Origin: Pseudomonas cremoricolorata DSM 17059 = NBRC 16634
GTDB lineage: Bacteria > Pseudomonadota > Gammaproteobacteria > Pseudomonadales > Pseudomonadaceae
NCBI RefSeq assembly: GCF_000425745.1
Contig: NZ_AUEA01000003.1
Location: 248,001-312,000 of the forward strand
DNA length: 64,000 nucleotides
Direction of reading: 5' to 3'
Shown here: piece by piece, positions 37,578 to 46,688 of the stretch
How positions within the stretch are numbered: the stretch's first letter is position 1
Layout: each line of letters opens with the position of its first letter
Program-made: the position numbers and the translations under genes
The notes under the pieces: generated by a model
The model's input: the letters and a program-made list of their open reading frames with translations, nothing else
Database searches by the model: none
What the model was told of the DNA's origin: nothing

Positions 37578-39578
37578 ATGTCCCTGCCCAAGAACCACCT
37601 CGAACTGCTCAGCCCCGCCCGTGACGTGAGCATTGCCCGCGAAGCGATCCTGCACGGCGCCGACGCCATCTATATCGGCGGCCCCAGCTTTGGCGCGCGG
37701 CACAACGCCTGCAACGAGGTGAAGGAAATCGCCGAGCTGGTGACCTTCGCCCGGCGCTACCACGCGCGGGTGTTCACCACGATCAACACCATCCTCCACG
37801 ACAACGAGCTGGAACCGGCGCGCGCGCTGATTCACCAGCTGTACGACGCCGGCGTCGACGCGCTGATCGTGCAGGATCTGGGAGTGATGGAGCTGGATAT
37901 TCCGCCCATCGAGCTGCACGCCAGCACCCAGACCGACATCCGCACCTTGGAACGCGCGCGTTTTCTCGACCAGGCCGGCTTCTCGCAGCTGGTATTGGCC
38001 CGTGAGCTGAACCTGCAGCAGATTCGCAGCATCGCCAGCGAAACCGACGCCGCCATCGAGTTCTTCATTCACGGCGCGCTGTGCGTGGCGTTCTCCGGGC
38101 AGTGCAACATTTCCCACGCACAAACCGGGCGCAGCGCCAACCGGGGTGACTGCTCCCAGGCCTGCCGCCTGCCCTACACCCTCAAGGACGACCAAGGCCG
38201 GGTCGTGGCCTTCGAGAAGCACTTGTTGTCGATGAAGGACAACAACCAGACCGCCAACCTGCGTGACCTGGTCGATGCCGGCGTGCGCTCGTTCAAGATT
38301 GAGGGCCGCTACAAGGACATGGGCTATGTGAAGAACATCACCGCCCATTACCGCAAGGAACTCGACGCCATTCTCGAAGACCGCCCCGCGCTGGCCCGCG
38401 CTTCCAGCGGGCGCACCGAGCACTTCTTCATTCCCGACCCGGACAAGACCTTCCACCGCGGCAGCACCGACTACTTCGTCAGCGACCGCAAGATCGACAT
38501 CGGCGCGTTCGACTCGCCGACCTTCACCGGCCTGCCGGTGGGTGTGGTCGAGAAGGTCAACAAGCGCGACCTGCTGGTGGTCACCGAGGTGCCGTTGACC
38601 AACGGTGACGGCCTCAACGTGCTGCTCAAGCGCGAAGTGCTGGGTTTTCGCGCCAACATCGCCGAGCCACGCGGGCAGTTCGAGGAAGACGGCCAGCCGC
38701 GCTATCGCTACCGCGTCGAGCCCAACGAGATGCCGGCCGGGCTGTACAAGCTGCGCCCGAACCATCCGCTGTCGCGCAACCTCGACCACAACTGGCAGCA
38801 AGCCCTGCAGCGCACCTCGGCCGAGCGTCGCGTGGGCCTGAGCTGGCACGCCGAGCTGCGCGAGTCGCACCTGGCGCTGACCGCGCGCAGTGAAGAAGGC
38901 GTGAGCGTTCAGGTGCAGTTGCCTGGCCCGTTCGGCGCCGCCAACAAGCCTGAACAGGCGCTCGAGCAATTGCACGACCTGCTCGGCCAGCTGGGCACCA
39001 CCCAGTACCACGCCACCGCTATCGAGCTGGACGCACCGCAGGCGTTCTTCATTCCCAATTCCCAGCTCAAAGCGCTGCGCCGCGAGGCCATCGACGCGCT
39101 GACCGAAGCGCGCGTGCAGGCCCATCCACGCGGTGCGCGCAAGGCCGAGACCAGCCCACCACCGGTGTACCCGGAAGCGCACCTGTCGTTCCTGGCCAAC
39201 GTCTACAACCAGAAGGCCCGCGATTTCTACCATCGCCACGGGGTCAAGCTGATCGACGCGGCCTACGAGGCCCACGAGGAACACGGTGAAGTGCCGGTGA
39301 TGATCACCAAGCACTGCCTGCGCTTCTCGTTCAACCTGTGCCCCAAGCAGGCCAAGGGCGTAACCGGCGTGCGCACCAAGGTGGCGCCGATGCAGCTGAT
39401 CCAGGGCGATGAAGTGCTAACCCTGAAATTCGATTGCAAGCCGTGTGAAATGCACGTGATCGGCAAGATGAAAAATCACATCATCGACCTGCCCACCCCG
39501 GGCAGTGCGGTGGGGCAGGTGGTCGGGCACATCAGCCCGGAGGACCTGCTCAAGACCATCCACCGGGCGCCGCACTGA
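37578..39578 (+). CDS. rlhA: 23S rRNA C2501 hydroxylase RlhA (U32 peptidase family)
   Basis: 666 aa, the length of RlhA (YdcP). The U32 domain has ELLSPARD, ADAIYIGGPSFGAR, HASTQTDI and the Cys-rich GQCNISH...NRGDCSQACRLPY cluster, and a C-terminal Cys pair (DCKPCEMHV) completes the iron-sulphur ligands. It uses prephenate-derived chemistry to hydroxylate 23S rRNA C2501. Start chosen at ATG 37578; the open frame upstream overlaps the receptor. Confidence 0.9.
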   Translation: MSLPKNHLELLSPARDVSIAREAILHGADAIYIGGPSFGARHNACNEVKEIAELVTFARRYHARVFTTINTILHDNELEPARALIHQLYDAGVDALIVQDLGVMELDIPPIELHASTQTDIRTLERARFLDQAGFSQLVLARELNLQQIRSIASETDAAIEFFIHGALCVAFSGQCNISHAQTGRSANRGDCSQACRLPYTLKDDQGRVVAFEKHLLSMKDNNQTANLRDLVDAGVRSFKIEGRYKDMGYVKNITAHYRKELDAILEDRPALARASSGRTEHFFIPDPDKTFHRGSTDYFVSDRKIDIGAFDSPTFTGLPVGVVEKVNKRDLLVVTEVPLTNGDGLNVLLKREVLGFRANIAEPRGQFEEDGQPRYRYRVEPNEMPAGLYKLRPNHPLSRNLDHNWQQALQRTSAERRVGLSWHAELRESHLALTARSEEGVSVQVQLPGPFGAANKPEQALEQLHDLLGQLGTTQYHATAIELDAPQAFFIPNSQLKALRREAIDALTEARVQAHPRGARKAETSPPPVYPEAHLSFLANVYNQKARDFYHRHGVKLIDAAYEAHEEHGEVPVMITKHCLRFSFNLCPKQAKGVTGVRTKVAPMQLIQGDEVLTLKFDCKPCEMHVIGKMKNHIIDLPTPGSAVGQVVGHISPEDLLKTIHRAPH

Positions 39579-39588
39579 GGCAGGCATA

Positions 39589-39605
39589 GGCCGGTTGCAC
39601 CGGCC
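39589..39605 (+). terminator. Terminator hairpin after rlhA
   Basis: GGCCGGT (39589-39595) and ACCGGCC (39599-39605) form a 7-bp stem with a 3-nt loop, 10 nt past the stop. Confidence 0.55.
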
Positions 39606-39661
39606 ATCGCCGCGGAAGCTGCTCCTATACCAAGCGTGGGAGCGGCTTTAGCGGCGAATGG
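39604..39661. repeat. REP doublet of the P. putida type
   Basis: GTGGGAGCGGCTTTAGCGGC (39636-39655) continuing GAATGG is the Pseudomonas putida REP. A degenerate inverted copy is at 39604-39628, so two head-to-head REPs lie between convergent genes, the usual place. Confidence 0.8.
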
Positions 39662-39673
39662 CCGCCACCGGCG

Positions 39674-40954
39674 CTAGCCGCCCCCGCGCTCCAACCCCCG
39701 CTGCCGCCGCCCCAGCCAATGCCCCGTCGCCCCCCATGCCACGGCCAGCAGCGCGCCGATCGACATTGCCAGTTGCGGGTGCTCGCCCAGCACATCCAGC
39801 GCCCTTTTCAGCCAGCCACTCAGGGCATCCCCGCCGCGATAGACCACCGTGTCGATGAAGTTCTTGGCCTTGTACTTGGCCTCGTTCGGCAACACGGTGA
39901 AAAGCATTTCCCGCCCAGGACGCACCAGCGCGTACTCGCCTGCCCGGCGCAGCACCATCACCACCACGAACAGCGCGAAGGTCGGGGCCAGGGCCAGCCA
40001 GACGAAGCCCACCGCCATCGCCAGCGGTACGCCCACCAGCAGCACGCCGACACCCAGACGCCGGGCCAGGCGCCCGGTGAAGAACACCTGGGTGAGAATC
40101 GCCAGGGACTGCACCACGGTGTCGATCAGGCCGAACACCTGGGTCTGCCGGGTGCGGTCGGTGAAGGTTTCGCTGACCAGCCGCGCCTGCTCGAAATACA
40201 GGAACGTGCTGACACTGGCGAGCAACAGCACGAACACCGCGATGCCCAGCAGGTACGGCGTGCGCAGTACCGCGCTGGCGCCGGCCCAGGGGTTGCCGCC
40301 GACCGGTCGGGAGGCGGCGTGCTCGCTGTCGCCCGGCAGCGGATGCTGCGCCCGCCAGCGTTGCAGGTAGAGCACCGCCAGGATGCTGCCGAGCAGCAGC
40401 AGCGCCGCCAGCACCAGCAGCCCGGCATGGCCGAGCGGCGCCACCAGCAGCGTGCCGAGAATCGGCCCGCTCAGCCCACCGAGGCTGGCACCGGCCGCGA
40501 ACAGGCCGAACAGCCGCTTGGCCTGCGCGCTGCTGAACAGGTCGGCGAGCACGCTCCAGGCCAGGGAAATCGCCAGCAGGTTGAATACCGACAGCCAGAT
40601 ATAGAACGCCCGCGCCTGCCACAGCCCATCGGGGTCGCGCTGCAGCAAGACCGCGAACAGCACCAGGTTGCTGGCGAAGAAGGCATAGGTCCACGGCAGA
40701 ATGCGCCGGCGCCGTACTTTCGACACCAGCCAGCCGAACAGCGGCAGGCACGCCAAGGTGGCGATGAAGGTGCCGGTGAACAGCCATTGCAGGTTGTCGA
40801 TGCCACCGGCCACGCCCATGGTTTCGCGCACGGGGCGCAGCATGAAGTAGCCGGTGAACAACAGATAGAACAGCGTCAGTGCCCCAAGCACGCCCGGGCC
40901 TTCGCCAGGGGCGAGATTGAGCCAGCGGGCCACACGCTGCCGCCAGTGGCCCAT
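39674..40954 (-). CDS. MFS / NTT-like membrane transporter
   Basis: 426 aa with about twelve hydrophobic segments. FYLLFTGYFMLRPVRETMGV at the start and the PGREMLFTVLPNEAKYKAKN region match the ATP:ADP antiporter-like (NTT/MFS) clade in free-living bacteria. Substrate unknown. The ATG is 2 nt from the stop of the aldo/keto reductase, so the two form a unit with the reductase first. Confidence 0.82.
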   Translation of the reverse strand: MGHWRQRVARWLNLAPGEGPGVLGALTLFYLLFTGYFMLRPVRETMGVAGGIDNLQWLFTGTFIATLACLPLFGWLVSKVRRRRILPWTYAFFASNLVLFAVLLQRDPDGLWQARAFYIWLSVFNLLAISLAWSVLADLFSSAQAKRLFGLFAAGASLGGLSGPILGTLLVAPLGHAGLLVLAALLLLGSILAVLYLQRWRAQHPLPGDSEHAASRPVGGNPWAGASAVLRTPYLLGIAVFVLLLASVSTFLYFEQARLVSETFTDRTRQTQVFGLIDTVVQSLAILTQVFFTGRLARRLGVGVLLVGVPLAMAVGFVWLALAPTFALFVVVMVLRRAGEYALVRPGREMLFTVLPNEAKYKAKNFIDTVVYRGGDALSGWLKRALDVLGEHPQLAMSIGALLAVAWGATGHWLGRRQRGLERGGG

Positions 40955-40956
40955 GC

Positions 40957-41868
40957 TCAGGCGAACTGCTCGATCAGGGCCTGGCGCTGTTGCGCAGAGA
41001 GCAGCGCGCCACGACCGGCCTTAAGCTGGTCGAGCTGGCGATCCGGGCGGCCGGTGGCGGGAATCACCGCGGTCACCGCCGGATGGCTGATGGCGAACTT
41101 CAAAAACAGCTGCGCCCAACTGCCAATGCCCAGTTCAGCGCACCAGCCGGGCAGCGCCTGGTCCTTGACCCGGGCGAACAGTCGACCGTCGTCGAAGGCG
41201 CGATTGGCCAGCACTGCGATGCGTTTTTCCTGGCACAACGGCAACAAACTCTCGGCTGCCTGGGGTGCGTTGACTGAGTAGTTGATCTGCACGAAATCCA
41301 GCGATTCGCGGCGCACGATGTCCGCCACCTCGGCATGGCCACTGTTGAGGTAGTGGGTGATGCCGATGTAGCGGGTCTTGCCCGCGGCCTTTAGCTCACG
41401 GGCGTAGGCCAGTTGCCGCTGCCAGTCGCGCAGGTTGTGGATTTGCAGCAGATCGACCGTGTCGGTGCGCAGGCTTCGCAGGCTACCGGCCCACTGCCGC
41501 TCGGCAGCCTCGCGGCTGTCGGCGGCGATCTTGGTGGCGAGGAAACACTGTTTGTGCCAGCCGCCCTCTTCCAGCAATTGGCCCAGTACGGCGTCAGCGC
41601 CGCCGTAGTTGGGCGAGGTGTCGATGATCCGGCCACCGCCTGCGAAGAATACCTTGAGGGCCTGCTGCAATTGGCCATAGGCCGCCGACCCAGTCTGCAC
41701 CTCGAAACTGCCCGAGGTGCCGGCTCCGATCACCGGCAGCTGTTCGCCGGTGCTGGGGATCGGCCGGCTGAGCAGGCCGGCGTCAGCGCTGGCGGCGGCG
41801 AGCCAAGGGCTGCTGGCAAGCAAGCCCAGTGCGGCGCTGGCGCGTAAGACATCACGGCGTCCATACAT
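40957..41868 (-). CDS. Tat-exported aldo/keto reductase
   Basis: 303 aa from ATG 41868 (an upstream GTG at 41886 would give 309). The start GRRDVLRAS followed by a hydrophobic stretch is a Tat signal. The catalytic set is visible: Asp and Tyr in IIDTSPNYGG, Lys in ATKIA, His in LLQIHNL. Probably periplasmic and cofactor-loaded before export. An inverted repeat overlaps the start region. Co-transcribed with the MFS gene. Confidence 0.85.
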   Translation of the reverse strand: MYGRRDVLRASAALGLLASSPWLAAASADAGLLSRPIPSTGEQLPVIGAGTSGSFEVQTGSAAYGQLQQALKVFFAGGGRIIDTSPNYGGADAVLGQLLEEGGWHKQCFLATKIAADSREAAERQWAGSLRSLRTDTVDLLQIHNLRDWQRQLAYARELKAAGKTRYIGITHYLNSGHAEVADIVRRESLDFVQINYSVNAPQAAESLLPLCQEKRIAVLANRAFDDGRLFARVKDQALPGWCAELGIGSWAQLFLKFAISHPAVTAVIPATGRPDRQLDQLKAGRGALLSAQQRQALIEQFA

Positions 41869-41902
41869 AGGAAGTTTCCCCGTCACAAATCGGAAACTTC
41901 CT
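41869..41902. promoter_or_regulatory. Inverted repeat at the aldo/keto reductase start
   Basis: AGGAAGTTTCC (41869-41879) and GGAAACTTCCT (41892-41902) are perfect 11-bp arms 12 nt apart. On the minus strand the second arm lies against the ATG and includes the GGGGAAA ribosome site. It may be an operator or a translation-blocking hairpin. Confidence 0.5.
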
Positions 41903-41966
41903 AGGCTAGTTGCTCAGGCCGAAGGCTGATCGGGATTCTGTATCTGGATGTAAGAACGCCGCCCGC

Positions 41967-42431
41967 TCAGCGCGAACGACGCGCGCGCAACTGGCGCTTG
42001 AGCACCGCCAACGGTGGCGCATAGAAGAAGCCGAACGACACACTGGCGCTGCGCCCTTTGACCGTGTGGTGCAGGCGGTGGGCACGTTGCAGGCGCTTGA
42101 GGTAGCGATTGACCGGGCGCGGCGCGCGGGGCCAGTGGCGGTGAAACAGGATATCGTGCAGCAGCACATAGAGCACGCCATACCCCGCCACGCCGCCACC
42201 GACCCATTGCAACGGTGCGTGGCCAGCCTTGCCGAGTGCCACCAGCGCGCCGGCGATCAGCGCCAGAGCCAGCAGGTAGACATCGTTGAGTTCCAGCACA
42301 CCCAGTTGCGGCGCATGGTGCGAGCGGTGCAGCCACCAGCCCCAGCCGTGCATGACGTACTTGTGGGCGAGAGTGCCGACGCCTTCCATGGCCAGCAAGG
42401 TGCCGAACAGGACGGCAAGGTTGTACAGCAT
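41967..42431 (-). CDS. CrtZ-type beta-carotene hydroxylase / fatty acid hydroxylase-like
   Basis: 154 aa from ATG 42431. Di-iron histidine motifs HKYVMHG, HRSHH, HDILFHRHW and HRLHH occur in order, with hydrophobic segments between: the CrtZ pattern. No other carotenoid genes are in the window, so the substrate is uncertain. Stands alone, divergent from mgtC. Confidence 0.8.
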   Translation of the reverse strand: MLYNLAVLFGTLLAMEGVGTLAHKYVMHGWGWWLHRSHHAPQLGVLELNDVYLLALALIAGALVALGKAGHAPLQWVGGGVAGYGVLYVLLHDILFHRHWPRAPRPVNRYLKRLQRAHRLHHTVKGRSASVSFGFFYAPPLAVLKRQLRARRSR

Positions 42432-42613
42432 GAAGGCGTTCCGCAGGACGGCATGGGGCGGCAAGATTACCACCGGCGCCGCCGGCTTCGCCAATGCACT
42501 CGTCGTGTAGGACAAATCTGCATTTGCCCCGCCAAGCACTTGCTGCGTTGACCTGCGCTGCCGCGCCTCGTAAGGTCCGCCGCGCACTATCGCATCCCCA
42601 CAGGAGCCCAGCA

Positions 42614-42661
42614 TTGGACAGTTGCCCCAGTCGCTTGCGACAGACCCTCAGGGTGCGCTAG
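42614..42661 (+). CDS. Possible 15-residue leader peptide upstream of mgtC
   Basis: A TTG start at 42614 preceded by AGGAG at 7-nt spacing opens a 15-codon frame ending TAG at 42661, LDSCPSRLRQTLRVR. It sits in the mgtC leader ahead of several hairpins. Too short to judge by codon bias; support is from ribosome site and position only. Confidence 0.35.
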   Translation: MDSCPSRLRQTLRVR

Positions 42662-42663
42662 TC

Positions 42664-42821
42664 CGGCAGTGCTGCTGCCGCGGTCCGGCGTCCGCCGACC
42701 GCGTTCGCTGGCCTCACCGCCAGCCCCCCAACGCTCCACGCACCCTCGCGGCCTTGCGCATCTCTGGTTTCGATCCCCACCGCCGGCTGCGTTGCCGGCG
42801 TTTACGCGGGCAAGCGCCCGC
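42664..42821 (+). promoter_or_regulatory. Structured mgtC leader
   Basis: Four hairpins follow the possible leader peptide: CGGCAG/CTGCCG (42664-42669, 42675-42680), GCGGTC/GACCGC (42680-42685, 42697-42702), CGCCGGC/GCCGGCG (42781-42787, 42794-42800, then TTT) and GCGGGC/GCCCGC (42806-42811, 42816-42821). The last two lie just ahead of the mgtC ribosome site and look like an attenuator with an anti-start hairpin. Confidence 0.5.
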
Positions 42822-42836
42822 ACAGAGGTTGTTGCT

Positions 42837-43532
42837 ATGGAATGGAACGTATTTCTCCTGCGCGTGAGCGTCGCGCTGGTTCTCGGCGCGCTGATCGGCG
42901 CGGAACGTCAACTGCGCCAGCGCCTGACGGGCCTTCGCACCAACGCGCTGGTCAGTACCGGCGCCTGCCTGTTCATGTTGATTACCCAGGCGGTGCCGGG
43001 CATGGAGCCGGGCGACGCATCGCGGGTCGCCGCCTATGTGGTGTCGGGCATCGGCTTTCTCGGTGGCGGCGTGATCATGCGTGATGGCTTCAACGTGCGC
43101 GGCTTGAACACCGCCGCGACGCTGTGGTGTACCGCCGCCATCGGCGTGCTGTGCAGCCTCGACCTGTTGCTGGAAGCGGCACTCGGCACCTTGGTGGTGC
43201 TGTGCGCCAACATCCTCCTGCGCGAGGTGGCGCAGCGCCTGGACCGCCAGCAGGTGGTGCCGGCCAGTGAGGTCGAGCAGCAGTTCGAGGTGCGCATCAT
43301 CTGCCGCGCCGAAGACGAGATTCAGGTGCGCAGCCTGATGCTGCACAGCCTCAGTGACCCCGAGCTGCGCCTGCAATCGCTGCACAGTGAAGACCTCGAG
43401 GCGGGTGCGCGTCTGCAGGTGCGCGCCGAGCTGCTCGGCAGTGCCCAGGCGCCGCTGCAACTCGAGCGCATGGTCAGCCGGGTAAGCCTGGAGAAAGGCG
43501 TCAGCAGCGTGCGCTGGCAATTGCTCGGCTGA
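42837..43532 (+). CDS. mgtC: MgtC/SapB-family membrane protein
   Basis: 231 aa from ATG 42837; the frame upstream is the leader. Four to five N-terminal membrane segments carry the MgtC signature (GALIGAERQLRQRLTGLRTN, GIGFLGGGVIMRDG, NTAATLWCTAAIG), then a soluble ACT-like C-terminal domain. In related bacteria MgtC acts under low magnesium and in survival inside host cells, and inhibits ATP synthase or other partners. The leader suggests magnesium- or translation-dependent attenuation. Confidence 0.9.
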   Translation: MEWNVFLLRVSVALVLGALIGAERQLRQRLTGLRTNALVSTGACLFMLITQAVPGMEPGDASRVAAYVVSGIGFLGGGVIMRDGFNVRGLNTAATLWCTAAIGVLCSLDLLLEAALGTLVVLCANILLREVAQRLDRQQVVPASEVEQQFEVRIICRAEDEIQVRSLMLHSLSDPELRLQSLHSEDLEAGARLQVRAELLGSAQAPLQLERMVSRVSLEKGVSSVRWQLLG

Positions 43533-43553
43533 GCGCCGATGCCCCGGCACGCT

Positions 43554-45122
43554 TCAGGGCGCCTGCCACTCACCCACCTGCGGCGCCAGGTTTACGCGGT
43601 CGCGCCCTTGGTGCTTGGCTTCATACAACGCTGCGTCGGCCGCGCCGATCAGCGCGGCAGCGCTGACTGCGGCCCGCGCCGGGTAGCCGATGGCGATACC
43701 GGCACTGACCGAGACGATACCCAGCGGGCTGTCGGCATGCTCGATGGCCAGCCGGCGCAGGCTGTACAGAATCTCTTGCACCAAGGCGCCGGCCCCCTCC
43801 GCGTCGGTGTCGGGCAGGAGCAAGGTGAACTCTTCGCCGCCGTAACGCACTGCCAGGTCAGCCGGGCGCTTGAGCGCTGCCTGCAGCACTTCGCCGAAGC
43901 GCCGCAGGCACTGGTCACCAGCGGGATGACCGTAACGGTCGTTGTAGCGCTTGAAGTAATCCAGGTCGATCATCACCAGCGCCAGCGGGTAATCCTGACG
44001 CCGCGCCCTACCCAGTTCCGACTCCAGCACGCCGTCCAGACGCCGACGATTGCCAAGCCCGGTGAGGCTGTCGGTCAAGGCCAGCGAACGCAGCGTCTGG
44101 TGCGCCTGCAACAAGGCGCGCTCGATGGCGATACGTTCGCGTAACTGACGCAACACCACCCAAGCGAAGGCCGAAAGGCCAATCATCAACAGCAACAGCA
44201 CCACCACGCTCTTGATCATGTCGTGGCGCCACGGCTCGATGATCGATTCACGGGACAAACCCGCCTCGGCCACCAGCGGATAATTGCTCAACGCCTGATA
44301 GCCATAGATGCGCTGGGTGCCATCGGTGACCGCCGTGGCCTCGACCACGCCTTGTTCGGCATAAGGTAAGTGATTGCGGAAGATCTCGCTCTTGGCCAGG
44401 CTCACCCCCAGCACCCGCTCACTGAACGGCCGCCGGACCAGAATCGTGCCGTCGCGCTTGGCCAGCACCAGCGCGCCGCGCTCATCGATCTTGAAGTCGC
44501 CGTAATAGCGCACGAACCAGTCGACCTTGATGGTGCCCAGCAATACCCCGGCAAAACTGCCGTCAGGGTGATCGAGGCGGCGCGAGATCGGGATGATCAG
44601 CTCATTGGTGGTGCGGCTCTTGATCACCGAGCCGATGTGCACATCGCGGCTGGTGTGCTCGCGGTGATAGACGAAGTAGTCACGGTCGGCGTTGTTGGCG
44701 TTGGGCGGAACCGAGGTCTTGTCGGTCACCAGCCAGTAGCCTTGGGCGTCGTAGACGAACAGGCCGTGCAACTGCGGCATGATTTCCGCCTGCTGGCGCA
44801 GCACACGGTGCAGGCGCTTGCGGTCGAGGTTGACCAGGCCGTCGCCTTCGACCCGCTCTGCCAGCGCCGCGGTAATGGCATCGACCTGGCGAATGGCATC
44901 CTCTGCGTGCTGAGCGGTAGCCCGCGCCAGGTTGGTCACCGCGTCCTGGGCGTTGGTCACCGCATGCCGGTAATCACGCCAGATGCGCCAGCCCTCGACC
45001 AGCACGAAGGCCAGCATGACCACCGCCATGAAACTTGCGACCAGCCGGAACAGCGCCACGGCGCGCGCTTCGCCGGGTACCGAGAAGAGGCCATCATCGT
45101 CCTGTTGTATGCCTGAGCGCAT
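43554..45122 (-). CDS. dCACHE-GGDEF diguanylate cyclase
   Basis: 522 aa. Membrane segments near residues 25-45 and 295-320 flank a periplasmic dCACHE-like sensor (FVYDAQGYWLVTDK, NADRDYFVYHRE). The GGDEF domain has the active YGGEEF near 428 and an inhibitory I-site RPAD five residues before it, so it should make c-di-GMP with product feedback. Convergent with mgtC. Confidence 0.92.
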   Translation of the reverse strand: MRSGIQQDDDGLFSVPGEARAVALFRLVASFMAVVMLAFVLVEGWRIWRDYRHAVTNAQDAVTNLARATAQHAEDAIRQVDAITAALAERVEGDGLVNLDRKRLHRVLRQQAEIMPQLHGLFVYDAQGYWLVTDKTSVPPNANNADRDYFVYHREHTSRDVHIGSVIKSRTTNELIIPISRRLDHPDGSFAGVLLGTIKVDWFVRYYGDFKIDERGALVLAKRDGTILVRRPFSERVLGVSLAKSEIFRNHLPYAEQGVVEATAVTDGTQRIYGYQALSNYPLVAEAGLSRESIIEPWRHDMIKSVVVLLLLMIGLSAFAWVVLRQLRERIAIERALLQAHQTLRSLALTDSLTGLGNRRRLDGVLESELGRARRQDYPLALVMIDLDYFKRYNDRYGHPAGDQCLRRFGEVLQAALKRPADLAVRYGGEEFTLLLPDTDAEGAGALVQEILYSLRRLAIEHADSPLGIVSVSAGIAIGYPARAAVSAAALIGAADAALYEAKHQGRDRVNLAPQVGEWQAP

Positions 45123-45335
45123 TGCAATCCCTGTTGCTGGAGCCTTTGCCGGCGGAGACTATAGCCGCCCTGGCCGGTTGATGCAGTGTCATTGATTGAT
45201 CCGAACCGGTCTGGCCTGTGGGGTTCCTTCGCTCGCACTGGCGGGAAAAAGATCAAACCTTTGCCGCTGCCGGGGCTCAACCGTATGCACATGGCGCTAC
45301 TCGCTGTGCCGATGAATCAACCAAGAGGTAACCAG

Positions 45336-45584
45336 ATGAGCAATCAAGACCTGCAAGAAGAGCTGCTGACCCGGCTCTTGCACGCCCACCCACAAGGGCT
45401 GGGCAAGGAGATTCTTGACAACTATCGCGGCGAGAAAGTCGTCGCCGGCATGCTCAAGACTCTTCAGGATGACGGCCTGATCCATCACGGCGCGGTGAGC
45501 ATCGACGATCACCAGATCAGCTTGTCTTATCCGATCAAGCTGTCCAGCGCCGGGGTCGACGCGGCTAAGAAAGTCGAAAGCTGA
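45336..45584 (+). CDS. Small hypothetical protein
   Basis: 82 aa from ATG 45336, with AAGAGGT upstream; the frame back to 45186 has no support. Composition suggests a compact helical fold of winged-helix type (DLQEELLTRLLH, EILDNYRGEKVVAGMLKTL). I do not recognise a family. Not obviously in an operon. Confidence 0.6.
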   Translation: MSNQDLQEELLTRLLHAHPQGLGKEILDNYRGEKVVAGMLKTLQDDGLIHHGAVSIDDHQISLSYPIKLSSAGVDAAKKVES

Positions 45585-45627
45585 TTCCCCACGCCCACCG
45601 CGTCGCTGTTCGCGGTGGGTGCCCCCT

Positions 45628-46638
45628 CTAGTGTTCCTCTGGCTCCTCCCCTCTCGCCCTTAGCTGCGCACACTCCTCTCGACTTTCGCGCAAGGCCTGC
45701 TGCTGATGCGTCAATTCGCTGTGCAAGCGCTCGAGCTGTCGCGCCTGTTCGGTACACAGCGACTGGCGTTGCTCCAGATTCTGCGCCTGCAATGCACTGT
45801 GCCGGCGCAGTTCGTCACTGGCGCCCTGTACCTGCGCCAGCATCGAGCGCAAACCCTCTATCTGCGTATCGCGTTGCTCGAGCAATTCCTCGCGCAGGGC
45901 CAACTGCGCCAGCGCCTGACGTTGCTCGCCCTGCGCCCGTTCGTTGTCGCGGTGCAGCCGGGTCAGCTCGTCCTGCCTGACCACCAGGCTCTGCTGTAAC
46001 TGGCGCAACTCCACCTGCAACTGCTGCACCTGGCCTTCGTGGCGGCGCTGCTCCTGCTCACGCTGCTCACGGCTGGCGGCGCGGTAGTGCTCCAGGGCAT
46101 CGCGGGCATGCCGGTGCTTTTCTTCCAGCGAGCGCAGGTGCTCGTCCTTGTCGGTCAGGCGCACCTGCAACTCACCCAGCGACTGATTGAGGCTGGCATT
46201 GCGCAGCTGTTCAGCCTGCAGCGATGCCGCAGTTGCCTGCAAGTGCTCGGATTCTGCCGCCAGCGCGCTGGCCTGGACCTCGGCCTGCTGGTGCGCAGCG
46301 GCGAGTGCGTGCTGAGCCAGTTGCAGTTGCGCTTCGAGCTGCTGGCACTGCTCGGCGAAGGCGCTCTGCGCCGCCTGCAGCTCCGCCTGAGCTTCGACTT
46401 CGAGCTGTTCGGCGAGCTGTTGCACCAGCGCGCCCAGCTGCTGGCTGAGCGCAGGGCCCTGCGCCTGTGGCGACGGTGCAAGCGCTTCGAGCTCCTTCAG
46501 ATAGCGGTGAATGGTGGTTTTCGAGCCGGTATTGCCGAGTTCGATACGTATCGCATCGATGCTCGGGTGCTCGCCACGAGCGATCAGCGCCTGGCGCGCC
46601 TGCTGCACGACCGCCTTGTTGATGCCGCCACGGGCCAT
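45628..46638 (-). CDS. KfrA-like DNA-binding coiled-coil protein
   Basis: 336 aa. The N-terminal about 55 residues match the KfrA DNA-binding domain (INKAVVQQARQALIARG, GSKTTIHRYLKELE). The rest is a long Gln/Glu/Ala/Arg coiled coil (about 70-325). Plasmid KfrA proteins bind their own promoter and form filaments. This copy is chromosomal. Repeated TACGTAC sites lie upstream of its start. Confidence 0.82.
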   Translation of the reverse strand: MARGGINKAVVQQARQALIARGEHPSIDAIRIELGNTGSKTTIHRYLKELEALAPSPQAQGPALSQQLGALVQQLAEQLEVEAQAELQAAQSAFAEQCQQLEAQLQLAQHALAAAHQQAEVQASALAAESEHLQATAASLQAEQLRNASLNQSLGELQVRLTDKDEHLRSLEEKHRHARDALEHYRAASREQREQEQRRHEGQVQQLQVELRQLQQSLVVRQDELTRLHRDNERAQGEQRQALAQLALREELLEQRDTQIEGLRSMLAQVQGASDELRRHSALQAQNLEQRQSLCTEQARQLERLHSELTHQQQALRESREECAQLRARGEEPEEH

Positions 46639-46663
46639 GTCCGCTCCTACGATTTTGTACTGT

Positions 46664-46688
46664 GGTACGTACTATGTAATTACGTACC
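46664..46688. promoter_or_regulatory. KfrA-operator-like GTACGTA dyad
   Basis: GGTACGTA (46664-46671) and TACGTACC (46681-46688) form a perfect dyad with a 9-nt spacer, 26 nt upstream of the KfrA-like start. A third GTACGTAC lies at 46802-46809. AT-rich sequence in between fits a divergent promoter. Confidence 0.5.

Noticed and set aside
39719..41281. 520-codon plus-strand frame
   Set aside because: Gln/His/Arg-rich antisense shadow of the MFS and aldo/keto reductase genes.
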